In this document: piece after piece, positions 27,176 through 38,203 of the stretch
How the letters are laid out: the number at the start of each line of letters is the position of its first letter
Numbering within the stretch: position 1 is the first letter of the stretch
DNA from: Adineta ricciae
Lineage: Eukaryota; Rotifera; Eurotatoria; Adinetida; Adinetidae
Assembly (NCBI GenBank): GCA_905250025.1
Contig: CAJNOJ010000244.1
Span: forward strand, 91,404 to 155,403
Direction of reading: 5' to 3'
DNA: 64,000 bases
Translations under genes and position numbers: made by a program
Notes under the pieces: generated by a model
What the model saw: the letters and a program-made list of their open reading frames with translations, nothing else
Database searches by the model: none
What the model was told of the DNA's origin: nothing

Positions 27176-28427
27176 ATGGCAGTTCCGTTGATGACACCAT
27201 CTCCACCTGCCTATCGATATGAAAATATTGTCGCCATCACTCAGNGTGCTGATATTTCACTTCCTCAACCATCACCATCACTAGTTCATCATCCAAATTA
27301 CCCAATGTTACTTGCTGCTCAACAACAATTATATGATTACGCTGTCCGTCTTCGATTCGGAGGAGGACCTCCTCCAACACCACTACCACCCGGATCAGCA
27401 ACATTAGCTGTCGGACCTGGTCCACATCATCCATCATTCAGTGATCCACATTCCCTCTATGCGTTTCATCAACGACATGATCCTCGACTACGTTGTCTTC
27501 TACGTGAAGAACCCAAGCCGTCCTATTCCTATATTGGATTGATTGCCATGGCCATTCTAAGTTCACCCGAACGAAAACTCGTTCTGTCGGATATTTATCA
27601 ATGGATACTAGATCATTATGCTTATTTTCGTGCACGAGGTCCCGGATGGCGAAATTCAATTCGACACAATCTTTCTTTGAATGACTGTTTTATTAAAGCT
27701 GGTCGTTCAGCAAATGGCAAAGGCCACTATTGGAGTATCCATCCAGCTAATCTAGCTGATTTCAGTAGTGGAGATTTTCGACGACGGCGAGCACAAAGAC
27801 GTGTCCGGAAGAGTATGGGCTTATCCGTACCTGAGGACGAAGAAGACGACGACGAAACCTTACCGACGAACGGAGCTGACCATCATTTCGAACAGTAAGT
27901 GGATTTGAGCACAAGATATTTCTTTTTCAATTAGACCATATTTTTTCTCTTCTAGTCCCCTAACGAAATATCCATCTGATGAATTACGTCCGAATGTAGC
28001 TGATCTCTCACTGTCTTCATCATCATCTTCTTCAACAACAACGACAGCAAACAGTACAGGTGTAACACCAAACTTATTACAACGATATTTTGATGACATG
28101 CAACGTGTTGTTGCCTCTCGACTAGAACAGCAACAACAGCAGCATAATCAACAACATCATAATTCACAATTATTCTTTCCATCACCGCCACAATCACTAA
28201 ACACAAGTCGAAATCCAAATATAACAACGACAAATACATCAACACCACTTCGGCCACTATCAACTACACAAAATCAACGAAAACGTTGCTTCGATGTCGA
28301 TAGTCTTCTAGCACCTGAACAACCATGTTTAATCAAACGACATAAATCGAGTTTCGATGGTAATGAAGATATTTGTAGTCCAGATTCCAAGTCAGACGGT
28401 TCAACCGATACAGACATATCAGCATGA
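27176..28427 (+). CDS. foxQ2: Forkhead transcription factor FoxQ2
   Basis: Two exons (27176-27894 and 27956-28427) joined across a 61-nt intron give 396 residues. The forkhead domain (about residues 113-205) runs [20 protein letters not shown], then [39 protein letters not shown] and [20 protein letters not shown]. The extended [18 protein letters not shown] after the wing is the hallmark of FoxQ2. The N-terminal part is Pro-rich; the C-terminal part has polySer, polyThr and Gln/His runs. FoxQ2 marks anterior/apical neuroectoderm in many animal embryos. The Met at 27176 is the first in-frame ATG after an upstream GTG and fits a short N-terminus. One base (27245) is an ambiguous n, leaving one codon undetermined. 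Confidence 0.94.
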
Positions 28428-29847
28428 ATATGTGTATGTGTATATTTATATATATAACTAAATATGTGTGTATTGTGTTTCTTATGTCTTACTCAATAAT
28501 AATTTCTTTCGTTTTCCTCTTTTACTCTGTCTCTCTCTCTCGTTCTCCTTTTCTCTGACGAGTGCAATCATAGACCGGCTGGTGCAATCTCTTTTTTTTT
28601 CATCATTCTCAGCAGGATTCATACACGCACACACCAATCAAGACGGTTGACGAAGAAAAAAAAAGTGACGATTGCTATCGCGTCTTCTGTTCTTTCTCTT
28701 CATCGTCTTCAATTGACCTATACACGTATGCATACTAATCGTATGCATTAGACGTATGTTACCTATCTCATCTTTTCTCTCTCTCTTTTCCTATTGAATT
28801 TTACTTGTACATTAACACTCTATTATCAGTCTATAGAAATAATTCATTCAATGACTTCTGTTCTGCTTATTGAGAGATATAAGATGAAGAGAAACGAACA
28901 ATATTGACACATTTTGTTTTTAACAATAATGACTGACAAGGTGTGAATATACACGAGCCCGGCATGGGTGAGAATTATTGGATCATCAATCAAAAGAGAC
29001 GACAAAGATTTTTCTCGCTTTCAATTCTATAAATACACATGCAACATCGTCAATGACTAGAAGAAATATTTTTCAGTTTCTTTCTCATCTATTTGTATCA
29101 GAGATCTTTTCTACAATCCTTTCTTTTTTAATACGATTAATTCTCGATTAAAAATATATCTATTTCCGTCTTCATCAGTCCATTATTGAATCAAACAATA
29201 TTTTTCTTTGTGCATCTATAATATAATAAGATATTTAGCATTATAGATCAGTAAAAATACATTTATAAATAAATAATCGAATTCATGGCACTTTGCATAT
29301 ATTAAATATTCAACAATCTATATATACATGCATCATCCTTTCCGTATGATTCAATATCTGTTTGACAAAATAAGAATAGTATTCTCTTTTGTATCCAAAA
29401 GATCTGGATTGAAAATTGTCTTGTGGCCATGTTCTCCTCGCTTATAACGGATCTACGATGTACTGGAAGGAATCAACAGATCTATTTAAAACATGTTCGT
29501 GATATCTTTACTGTCATTATGATCCTGTTTCGAATATGAAAATAACGATTCGCCATATCTGATAAAGCTTTTATTGAAATATAAGCAGTACAACGAAATG
29601 ATGACTTGTATATTTTCCATATATACAGACAAGCAAAAAACATGATGTATATATTATGGTGTAGAATGTGAGTTCACCAAAAAAATTAGCGGATTTAAAT
29701 GAAAGTGTTATTCGCATATATATTGAGCTTAAATAATATTGAGAAAAAAATACGAATGTGACTAGTAGCGAGAACAGGTAGGTTAATGATCACCGAGATA
29801 AAGATAAAAACCAAGTGTTTTATTGCACGAAGTTGAATTATATTTTG
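28428..29847. other. Intergenic between convergent FoxQ2 and kinesin genes
   Basis: AT-rich with GT and TA tracts just after the FoxQ2 stop (28430-28475) and pyrimidine tracts near 28520-28555. No coding segment is supported. It probably contains the 3' UTRs of both genes. Confidence 0.5.
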
Positions 29848-32800
29848 TTATTTATCTGCGGATGGGCCATACCGACGGGTAAGTCGAGGTATTGGCGATT
29901 CATAAGGACTAAGACGACGAGTGAAATAATCATTATCATTCGTTTGACTTGGGTGTATTTTGATACTTTGAAAAAGAGCGTTTTCATTTAATAATTGTTC
30001 TTGTCGTTTATTCCGTGTTGTATTCAATGGAACAGTCGAAGGATCAGTATTCCGCGCGTAACGTCGTTCGACTTCGTCAGGATCGAGATTAGCAAATTGA
30101 TTTTGATAATTATAATTCAATGGTGATGGCGAATGAAAATCATTTTGAGCATTACGATTACTACCTGACAGTGGTAGATTTGCTACTTGAGGAAATTGAA
30201 CTTCTTCTCGAATGGGATCTGGAACATAGTAAACATTTCTCTCTTCGTCATAACGTGCTTTTTCAATAATCTTATCGAGATTGCTGTAATTACAATTACG
30301 TTCCATAACATTACTCATCTTTTCAAGCATTGTACGAAAGAGAAGCAGTTGCTTTTCTTGAGCACGCATTATATTGAAATAATTCTGACGATCGCTTTCG
30401 AATTCGTGTAGTAAGTCTTCATTATCCTGTTTTAAGCGTTTATTTTCCAAACGTAATTGTTCGAGTTGTTTAGATGTGAAGTGCAACTAAAATGAAAAGG
30501 ATGTATTTGTTCTTTATGAAGCAAGAACAAACCTCTTCTTGAGCATTGTCAAAAACGCGCATCATAACATCATCATCATTGCTTTCGATTGCTTTCGTCA
30601 ATAACTTGCGTTGTTCTTGTTTTTCACGCATTTCATTCAATCTCTTCTTTCGTTTCTTTTTCTGTTCTTCATTGTTAATTTCTTCTCCACCGATCAGTTT
30701 ATGTTCTAATTCGTATAACCGTTTCAGTTTTTCTTCGGAATTCATTGCTCTTGGTGTACGATCATTTTCATCACTGGATTGTTTACCAGATCTACCTTTC
30801 TTCTTCTCCTTACTCGGAGCAGTCTGTTTGTTCAAAGCGTTGATATCACCATCATATTGCTCTTTCAAATCATTGTATCTGTGTTGCAATTCTTGATTAG
30901 TTAAACGTTCTTCTTCGCATTGTCGACGCAATTCTGCTGCTTCACGTTCGAATTCCGTGCGCAATCTTTCCTTTTCTTTTTCGATTTCTTCATCGTATTT
31001 GATCTGCGAACCCTTAACATATGAAGCATATTTGCATAAAAATGATTCGACATTCCTTTTTACTCATTCTATCCTGTAACGAACACATTTACTTTTTCAC
31101 AGCTAGGATAAGATAAGAGTACTGCAAATGGCTTCCAAAACGAAGAAAGTCTACGTTTCGTACAATCAATTGCATGATATCATCCAACAAACGGTTCAAC
31201 GAACGAAACTTTGTGAAAAATTTTCCCCAACACTTCTCATTGCTATAAGTGCAGGTGGTTTTCTACCGGCAAGGATCCTACGAAATATTCTCAAAGGAGA
31301 GCTCGGTGGTAAATCATTACCTATTCAAACTATTGGCTTATGTTTGTATGAAAGCGAATCAAATGAAATCTACAAAACTCAATGGATTGCAACCGATCTC
31401 GTTAATGATCCGTTAGCAATATCATTCAGTGGTCAACGGATTCTTATTATTGATGAAGTCGATGAAACGCGCACAACGTTAAGCTATGCTGTAAGTGAAC
31501 TTGAAAAAGATATTGCTAAACAGCGAGCAACATCAAGTCAAGAATGGATTGAACCCAAATTAGGCATTTTTGTTGTACATAACAAATCTGTTCCTAAACG
31601 TGGGAAACTACCTGACGAGATTATGACGGATTCTTATTTTTGTGGTGAAAATGTCGGTGGAGAATGGATTGTTTATCCTTGGGATGCTTTAGATATCGAT
31701 GAACATACACGTTTGGCAACGAGTGAAATGAAAGCAAGCGAACTTACTCTTCCATCGGATGAAAACGATTGAGTTTCACGATTCATATTTCCAGCATCGA
31801 GAAGTTCTTGTTTAAGACGATTGATTTCTTCTTGTAAGATTCTCATTTGTGCATCGCGTGGATCTTCATTTATATGTGGCTTATTCTTAATATTTTTCGC
31901 TCGATTCGCATCTAAACAGATATATTATGCAATGATTTGTAGAATGTTTTTCGAATATAATCATACATCGTAATGTCGAAAGTGTTTCTTCATAATTATC
32001 GTGTGCTGGACTTATAGCCGCAATCTTTCGAGAAAGGAAAAGGATACGAATGCGAACAATGAATAAACAGAAGAATAGTTGTTTACCATCAATGTTTTAG
32101 TATTGCCACCAAGTGAATCTTGTAACAGACGTGTTAGTTTGGAATCTCGATAAGGTATGTGCTTTGAGCGACCATCAACCAAGGCAGATATGACATTACC
32201 CAAGGCACTCAGTGATAAATTAATTCGAGTCGCTTCACGAAGACGATCACCTTCCGCATCTGTATAGGGCACAGAAAAGGATTTTATTGAGATGAGAAAT
32301 ATTCTGTCTACATACGTGTTTTCGATTGCCGTTCGCTGCCGGCTAAATCGACTAGATTCAATTTCCCTGCACGAATATGTTCTTTTCCGTCCAATTCACT
32401 TTGCGTGCACATTTCCGTCATAATAGTAAAGATCGAATGGGATCGAGATGAATCCTTATTCATCAAGGTAGCACCAGTCGCGCGATTCTTGTTACCTTTA
32501 TCCATCAAACGTTCGCAATCCTTGACACTTATACATTGATGCCATGTTAAATTCGGAACAAAAACACCTTTATCTACATGTTCCTGCAAACATTAACAAC
32601 AATCAAATTTCGATTTTTTCCTCTCGTTTCAGGGCTTACTTTGAGTTCAAGTACCGCTTTCGCATCTTTACTCAAAAGATCACGAATACTCTCATTGTAG
32701 ATTTCGAGATATGATGCGCGAATAAGATATTTGGTACCCGCTGTTACCGATGACGCTTCGAATATATGCTAGAAATTACTCGCAGATAGAACATTGTTCG

Positions 32801-33358
32801 ATTGAAGTTTAAATATTCTCACTTCAAACGATCGAGGTATAACACCACGTTGTAAAGGTCCGGTTGTATTCATTCCTTGCATAGTGAATGATTTCCCGCA
32901 TCTAAATAGGAAAACTTGAGGTTAAAATACATTTTGAAAACGAAGTATATCAGTACCCTGTTTGACCATAAGCAAATACAGTTGCATTGTATCCTTCCAA
33001 TACCTAACATAAATCATAACCTTCCTGTCTTTAGGGTGTGATGGTTTTCATCTGTCAACATACACTTTCTACTAGTGGAAAGACGGAATCTGTGTATAAA
33101 GTTTCTGTATTTGAGTTCTCAGGGTACACTGCATCAAATGTGAATTGTTTGGGTGGTTCATTTCGTTCGTCGATTGTTTCCAAGAGAACTTGATTTAATT
33201 GCGTATTCATAGTAATAACAGTCTACGAAAGGCAGATAAATGACGATAAACTATCGACAGATTTGTCTTACTCGACATGCAAGATCTAGCTCACGTTGGT
33301 TCATCGGTCGACAACGAACTATAACACGGACTGCTTCACCTGTATTTGATGCCGCCAT
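29848..33358 (-). CDS. KIF17: Kinesin-2 family motor, KIF17/OSM-3 type
   Basis: Eleven exons: 33272-33358, 33064-33222, 32957-33003, 32823-32901, 32640-32768, 32316-32583, 32087-32259, 31967-32024, 31748-31911, 30533-31003 and 29848-30486. They encode 757 residues. The N-terminal motor has [10 protein letters not shown]-loop GQTGCGKS (about residues 95-102), switch [10 protein letters not shown], switch [10 protein letters not shown], and the neck-start [20 protein letters not shown] typical of kinesin-2. The tail is charged coiled coil and contains [20 protein letters not shown] and [12 protein letters not shown], matching the KIF17 C-terminal region. KIF17/OSM-3 is the homodimeric kinesin-2 motor for transport in cilia and dendrites. 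Intron 9 (31004-31747, 744 nt) is much larger than the other introns (about 50-60 nt) and contains a complete antisense gene. The protein is shorter than human KIF17 (about 1030), mainly between neck and tail. Confidence 0.94.
31128..31772 (+). CDS. Purine phosphoribosyltransferase resembling fungal Xpt1, nested antisense in the kinesin gene
   Basis: A single uninterrupted 214-residue reading frame. It has the type I phosphoribosyltransferase fold markers: [13 protein letters not shown] at the start, [17 protein letters not shown] (pyrophosphate loop region), [12 protein letters not shown], and the PRPP-binding motif [20 protein letters not shown]. It continues with [16 protein letters not shown] and [15 protein letters not shown]. 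The whole pattern resembles the yeast xanthine phosphoribosyltransferase Xpt1 rather than animal HPRT1. It would salvage xanthine or another purine base with PRPP to the nucleotide. The gene lies on the opposite strand inside a 744-nt intron of the KIF17 gene, and its last 25 nt overlap the kinesin exon that ends at 31748. Lack of introns in an intron-rich neighbourhood plus the fungal-like sequence suggest horizontal acquisition; this is inference. Substrate preference is not certain. Confidence 0.9.
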   Translation: MASKTKKVYVSYNQLHDIIQQTVQRTKLCEKFSPTLLIAISAGGFLPARILRNILKGELGGKSLPIQTIGLCLYESESNEIYKTQWIATDLVNDPLAISFSGQRILIIDEVDETRTTLSYAVSELEKDIAKQRATSSQEWIEPKLGIFVVHNKSVPKRGKLPDEIMTDSYFCGENVGGEWIVYPWDALDIDEHTRLATSEMKASELTLPSDEND

Positions 33359-33480
33359 AGATTACTATATATTTTTAACGAAGTGTTTATAAGCTAGAAA
33401 CGAAGATAACAGCATACATGTACACATTTATTGCAAAAAAAAACGAGTGAAAACTCCATCATTGAACACGACAGAATTAC

Positions 33481-33760
33481 TTATGCTTCGAGCTCACTTG
33501 GTTTCAAGTGTTTTTCTTTAATAAAAGAGACATAAAGATTACATGCGTAACATGAAGCATCACCATGATGAGTTAGGTTGCTGTTCGAGATGATTTGATG
33601 TGCCTTCACGGATACGAAAGAGGCCGCCTTTACTCATATCGTACCGTATGCGTTATGACAGGAACGTTTTCCAGTTAAGAAAACGAACATCATAGGTGTA
33701 TCAATAACCAGATCTCGTTCATGTATTCAAAGATTGTCTTCAAACAGTTGTTGTGTACTA
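33481..33760 (-). pseudogene. Possible decayed coding fragment, unidentified
   Basis: On the minus strand one frame reads LFEDNL-stop-IHERDLVIDTPMMFVFLTGKR, then through a second TGA to SNLTHHGDASCYACNLYVSF and IKEKHLKPSELEA-stop. The amino-acid composition looks protein-like over about 90 codons despite two in-frame stops. I do not recognise the parent protein. It lies just upstream of the kinesin start on the same strand. It could be a decayed gene, an exon pair with unrecognised splicing, or coincidence. Confidence 0.25.
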
Positions 33761-34310
33761 TTTAAACTCGAAATATTAGTCAATAGTAGTATTAGATTGA
33801 ATTGCATGTGTCACGTATTCTAACTATCGTACAAACGATCTTTGCAGCTTGTTGTTTACCGGTTACCTCTTTTTTTCATCTTTATCATAAATTCAGACGG
33901 TAATGTTTTATGAATAATGAATCGCTTTTCGTGTTGAGCTTGTTACATGTAAGTGTAAAAATAGTTTTGTTAATAGTAAACTCTACTGAGAAGTAGTTTA
34001 GTGATTATTTATAGTGTTTTATTTATCGGGGGCGTTTCTTGAAATAAGTATTTATGAGAAGAGATCAGCAAAGCGCCTCTCTGTGTTTATTTCGTTCATA
34101 GTCAATGATTGTAAACACATTTTGACAATACGTAGATAATAGACTTTATTTCACCATTATAATCTATTCAGTACATCATTTCGAGATGTGGACATGTAGC
34201 TTTAGACCGTTAAAAGTTTCTGTCTGATTTTATCAGAGATTAAAAAGTGTGCAAAGAAACTGCGGCTCAAACAAATGTCCTATATAAAATTTCAGCGTGA
34301 TTGGTTGTCA
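33761..34310. other. Intergenic
   Basis: AT-rich sequence between the possible decayed fragment and the 3' end of the B-box gene. No coding segment, repeat or RNA gene recognised. Confidence 0.45.
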
Positions 34311-35388
34311 TCAATGTGTGCATTGACATATATATTCAACGAGATGGCAATAAGGTCGATCTCTGTCAACCCCATGGCGAGTGCACGTAGCACCAGATGT
34401 TTTTACATAACCATTTTTATCATATTGCCAGTCACAACAACGCTTACAGTTTTCACAGGAACGACCATTACAAAAATCATTGTACTGTGCTTGATAATGT
34501 GAGACGATAGGTCCTATCAATTATATATCAGAAACTATTTAGAAAAAAAATCTATATTTTAATCAGCTTACTTTCCGTTGGACCACAGCTTTGGAAAAAA
34601 AATTTGTTCATACGATTTAATTGGTTAGGCCTTGAAGTTGAAGTACGGCTATTCTCGCCGATAAATCTCACAGCTTGCGCTCTGTGATAATTAATGTTTC
34701 CTGCATATGATGAGTGCGGTTTCAAAGTAGGTCTCGTGTCCTTATGCATCGGCCTGGTGTTACGAATAGGTCGCTTTTCAAAATAAACTGTACCATTAGT
34801 GAAATTTATCTGTGTTGCTGTTTCAAGTTGATCGAAGGTTGAGGATTTTGTCTCTTCAAGTTCCGTCTCATCGGAGATATCGTTGTCGCTGAGGAGTCCA
34901 TGAGTGAGTATATATTTATTTATTGACTGGTCATCAGCTTCTGCTATATGAGAATTAACTAGCTGACGGAAACGCTGGTCTATCTCGTTGACTGCTGTTT
35001 GAACTTCCTCCAAGTGCTTTTCTACGAAATTTTTTGTCTGTAATAGTTTATTAATTTTGCTTGTCATTTTCTTAACTCGATCGTTTTGGACATCTATTTC
35101 ACGTTTTCTTTTGTTTTCAATCATGCGACGGCGTTTTTCAAAATGTTCCTTCACTTTGATGATCACCCTCTGTTCCAATTCATTGATCTTCGTGAAATCC
35201 ATGTTGCTGTCCAAACTATTAAGATTTACTTGCAGAATGTTACAAGTATCTCCTACTTTTTCCATTTGAGCACCCAACTCTCTTCGGTGCATATCCGAAT
35301 GCGTTTGGCAGAAAGGGCTGTCACATCCAACACAGATGAAAACAGCTTCATCTTTTTCACATCTTGAACATTCGATTGTTTGACTCAT
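34311..35388 (-). CDS. B-box zinc-finger coiled-coil protein with Cys-rich C-terminal domain
   Basis: Two exons (34572-35388 and 34311-34513) encode 339 residues. The N-terminus MSQTIECSRCEKDEAVFICV, followed by GCDSPFCQTHSDMHRRE, is a B-box zinc finger (Cys/His spacing) without a preceding RING domain. Residues about 45-150 are a charged, helical coiled coil with KRRRMIENKRKREIDVQ. A basic, disordered middle follows. The last exon encodes a separate domain of about 65 residues with nine Cys (FCNGRSCENCKRCCDWQYD, then TC, YC, IC, QC). TRIM-like B-box/coiled-coil proteins usually act as scaffolds or ubiquitin-pathway factors, but without RING or NHL/SPRY domains the job here is open. I do not recognise the Cys-rich tail. 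No signal peptide is visible, so the tail may bind metal rather than form disulfides. Confidence 0.82.
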
Positions 35389-36127
35389 AAGTTGTAACTA
35401 AATTGCATTGACTAAATACTGAAATATGCTGACAAACAAACATTGAGTAGCAATGACATGGCAAATTTAGTTCTATGAAGATAAGATACTGTCATAACAA
35501 CGAGTGAAGGAGACGACATACACCTTTTTGTGGTTTTAATCATCAAATCTCGAAAAACTTCTCCGATTATTTGAAGTACTCACGAAAAACTCAAATCCCT
35601 CGGACCGTAAATTTGTACTTCCATTACAAAAGCTACAAAAACTCCGGAGTCTATCATCACTTTGTAAAACTGTATTGTATATTCTCCCTAACAACAAACA
35701 TGATTCAAGCATATGCAAGGAAGTAGAGAACTAAAACTTTCTTCTTCACACGTGCAACAAACGAGACTTGTATTTACCTTTCTTTTTTCTTTATGCAGTG
35801 AAACAGATTATGTTCCTTTTTCGTACATCGCCTAATAATTATCTGTGTTCTACCATGACTAAGCCGAACTTGAAAACCGAAACTTACTTGTATCTTCCAC
35901 TCATACCCGCTTTCACAATGTCCACAAAGGAAAGACACCTACGATCATATTGTATTTTTCTTTACGCACATCTTGTGTTCTCAATGCATTTAGTTTTCAT
36001 ACAAGTTTATTCTATTCATGCATCTGACATAAGATATACAATATATTAAAGCAAATTGAAAAATTCACAAAAAAAACACACATATACAGAAGTTTATCTG
36101 AATAAAAACGACATCGACAGAGAAATC
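35389..36127. other. Intergenic between B-box gene and RSU1
   Basis: No recognised exon. Contains poly-A runs near 36065-36080. Small open frames present lack any motif. Confidence 0.45.
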
Positions 36128-37764
36128 TTATTTGATTTTGCTGAAAACATTCTTATTTTTCTTACTACTCTTTCGCAAGAGCTCTTTCGTGTCTTGTTCG
36201 TCGAAATTGAGATAATAATTTTGATGAATTTCTTTGTAAGCATCACTTTTCAAAAAGCTCGCTAGTCGCGTCAAATTGCCCATTTGCAAAGCAAGTTCAG
36301 GAATAAATGGATTCGATTCGAAACGATAAATATGTTTAGCATTACCCAAATCCAGTTGTCCTATTCAAAAGAAGCGTACTTCACATGCACATACGCGAGG
36401 AAATGTTCACCTACCAAACGCCGGTGGTAAAACATTGATTTGATTTTGTTGTATATGAAGCTCCTGTAGCTGTGACAAATGAGTCAGTTCTTTCGGTATG
36501 TGACGTAGACGGTTGTGACGAAGTACAAGCTGAAACGAAAAAAAAAGCGATGTTATGTTACACATGAATAAACCGGCGTTACAACTATGTGCACATAGCA
36601 TCAAAGTTAAAACAAAATATATAGGAATCCGCTGTCATGCCACCATCAACATCATCGAACATCGTATGTATTCAATTGTTTTCTCCCGAAGTTATTGATC
36701 CTATCTGAACATGTTGTTTAGACTTCAGCAAAACGTAAACGTCGTTCGAATAAACAACATCGCCATCGTCATGAATTACTATATGTAATTAATCATCCGA
36801 CTATGGCTAATGTTATGTACTACACGAAACATTTCTTTCTCAAATCTGCATTTGGTCGACTTTTTTTTCTGTTCATATTCATTGCGACGTTCAACATCTT
36901 TATATTCTCACAGTTTTACTGGCCGAAAATTCTGAAATGGTTACAGAATTCTACCACCACGACACCGATGGAAACACCTGCGGAATATCAATCGGCAAAC
37001 GAATTTTAGTTCCGACTTACAATCTGCAAGTTTCCTAGTTTATCGATATGATCACTTGGAAATGTTTCGAATAAATTATCACCAAGATAAAGTGCACGTA
37101 AATTACCTTGAAAGAGAAAACTGATTGTATGAAGAAAATTGGACAAGAAAACTATTTACCAAGTTGAAAAAAGTCCTTGGTTAAGCTATTTTCAGTCAAA
37201 TCATTACCAGTCAAATCGAGTATTTCAAGAGATGCGAGTGAGCTGAACGAACGAGGTAATGACGAAAGTTGGTTATGGCCAAGCTTGAGAATTCGTAAAT
37301 TTGAAAGTAGAACAATCGATGAAGGCAATTCCTGTAGACAAACACATCGAACATATGTTTGTGGATTATCTTTTCTTACTTGAAGATGATTGTTTGTTAG
37401 ATTCAATGTCTGTAGATAAACTAAATTGGAAATATGAGACGATAGAGCTACAAGGAGAAGAAGTTATTCTTGTTGAAGAGTGATACTTCGCATACTTTTC
37501 AGTTTGTTATGTGCTAAATTCATGTGTAAAAGTTGTTTCAGATGACAAACAACTAAAAACAAACAGGTTTTGTTTTTTCAGTCTTGAACCAATTCACGAT
37601 TTTCTCGGAGCGTACTTACTCAGATCCCAACAATAGTCATCAATGAATTCAATGTTTGTATCATTCAATACAAATTTATGTTCATTTAGATGTTCAAGAC
37701 TTGTTTCGATAGCACGTTTGATTTTCGTCGGTATCCGATCCCAATTAAGGTTACTAGTAAACAT
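36128..37764 (-). CDS. RSU1: Ras suppressor protein 1 (leucine-rich repeat protein)
   Basis: Seven exons: 37620-37764, 37496-37552, 37380-37447, 37160-37331, 37021-37106, 36415-36529 and 36128-36360. They join to 291 residues (human 277). Leucine-rich repeats follow one another: LKQLLHMNLAHNKL, LVYLQTLNLTNNHLQELPSS, NLRILKLGHNQLSSLPRSF, LEILDLTGNDLTENSL, LRALYLGDNLFETFP, LVLRHNRLRHIPKEL and LQELHIQQNQINVLPPAFG. The C-terminal cap begins QLDLGNAKHIYRFESNPFIP, corresponding to RSU1's NLDLTGQKQVFKAENNP. RSU1 binds PINCH in the ILK-PINCH-parvin complex at integrin adhesions. The first Met directly follows a TTTAG acceptor, so a 5' UTR intron or an upstream exon is possible. The fifth intron (36530-37020, 491 nt) hosts a gene on the other strand. 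Confidence 0.92.
36637..37009 (+). CDS. Small single-pass membrane protein nested in an RSU1 intron
   Basis: Exons 36637-36663 and 36722-37009, separated by a 58-nt GT-AG intron, join in frame to 104 residues. The N-terminal half is very basic and probably cytosolic (SAKRKRRSNKQHRHRHELLY). Next comes YYTKHFFLKSAFGR, then a hydrophobic membrane segment LFFLFIFIATFNIFIFSQFY, then a short Thr/Glu-rich tail ending SANEF-stop. I do not recognise the family. Support comes from the consistent open frame, the normal intron size and the plausible membrane topology. The gene lies wholly within the RSU1 intron on the opposite strand, and its stop codon ends 7 nt before the antisense GTAAGTCGGA donor of RSU1. 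It could be a small lineage-specific gene. Confidence 0.6.
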
Positions 37765-38203
37765 CTAAATAAATAAAAAACGTTTGTGTCTTCTGTTGCG
37801 TGTGTGTTTCTATTAACAATTAACATCTTTCTGTGCGTGCAAAGTTCAACAATTCAATATATAGAACATGATTTCGTTTGTTTGTTTTCGACAAGAATTG
37901 AAAGAAGGGAATGATCGTTATCACAAAAAAAGAGACGAATGTCAAAAACCAAAAAATCGTACAGAAGACTTAGTATGGTTTGTTCTGAAGAAAGAAAAAA
38001 ACGCTGGGGTGGTTTATGTATGTATATAAAAAAAAAAAGAAAATAGTGTATACCGATGTGATTGTGTATGGCAAGGAATCGATATGATGCACTGGTTTCT
38101 TTTAAAGAAGCAAGAAAGAAGACGAAGACAAAAAAAAGAAGTAAAAGTAAAAAAAAGAAAAGAAATAATCAACGACAACAGTTGTGATGATTGTAATTCA
38201 ATA
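37765..38203. other. Intergenic between RSU1 start and UBAP2 stop
   Basis: Short A-rich region with runs of A near 38027-38040 and 38130-38160. No exon seen. Confidence 0.45.

Noticed and set aside
30546..30896. 116-codon plus-strand frame within the kinesin tail exon
   Set aside because: It is the antisense shadow of the Lys/Glu-rich coiled coil of KIF17.
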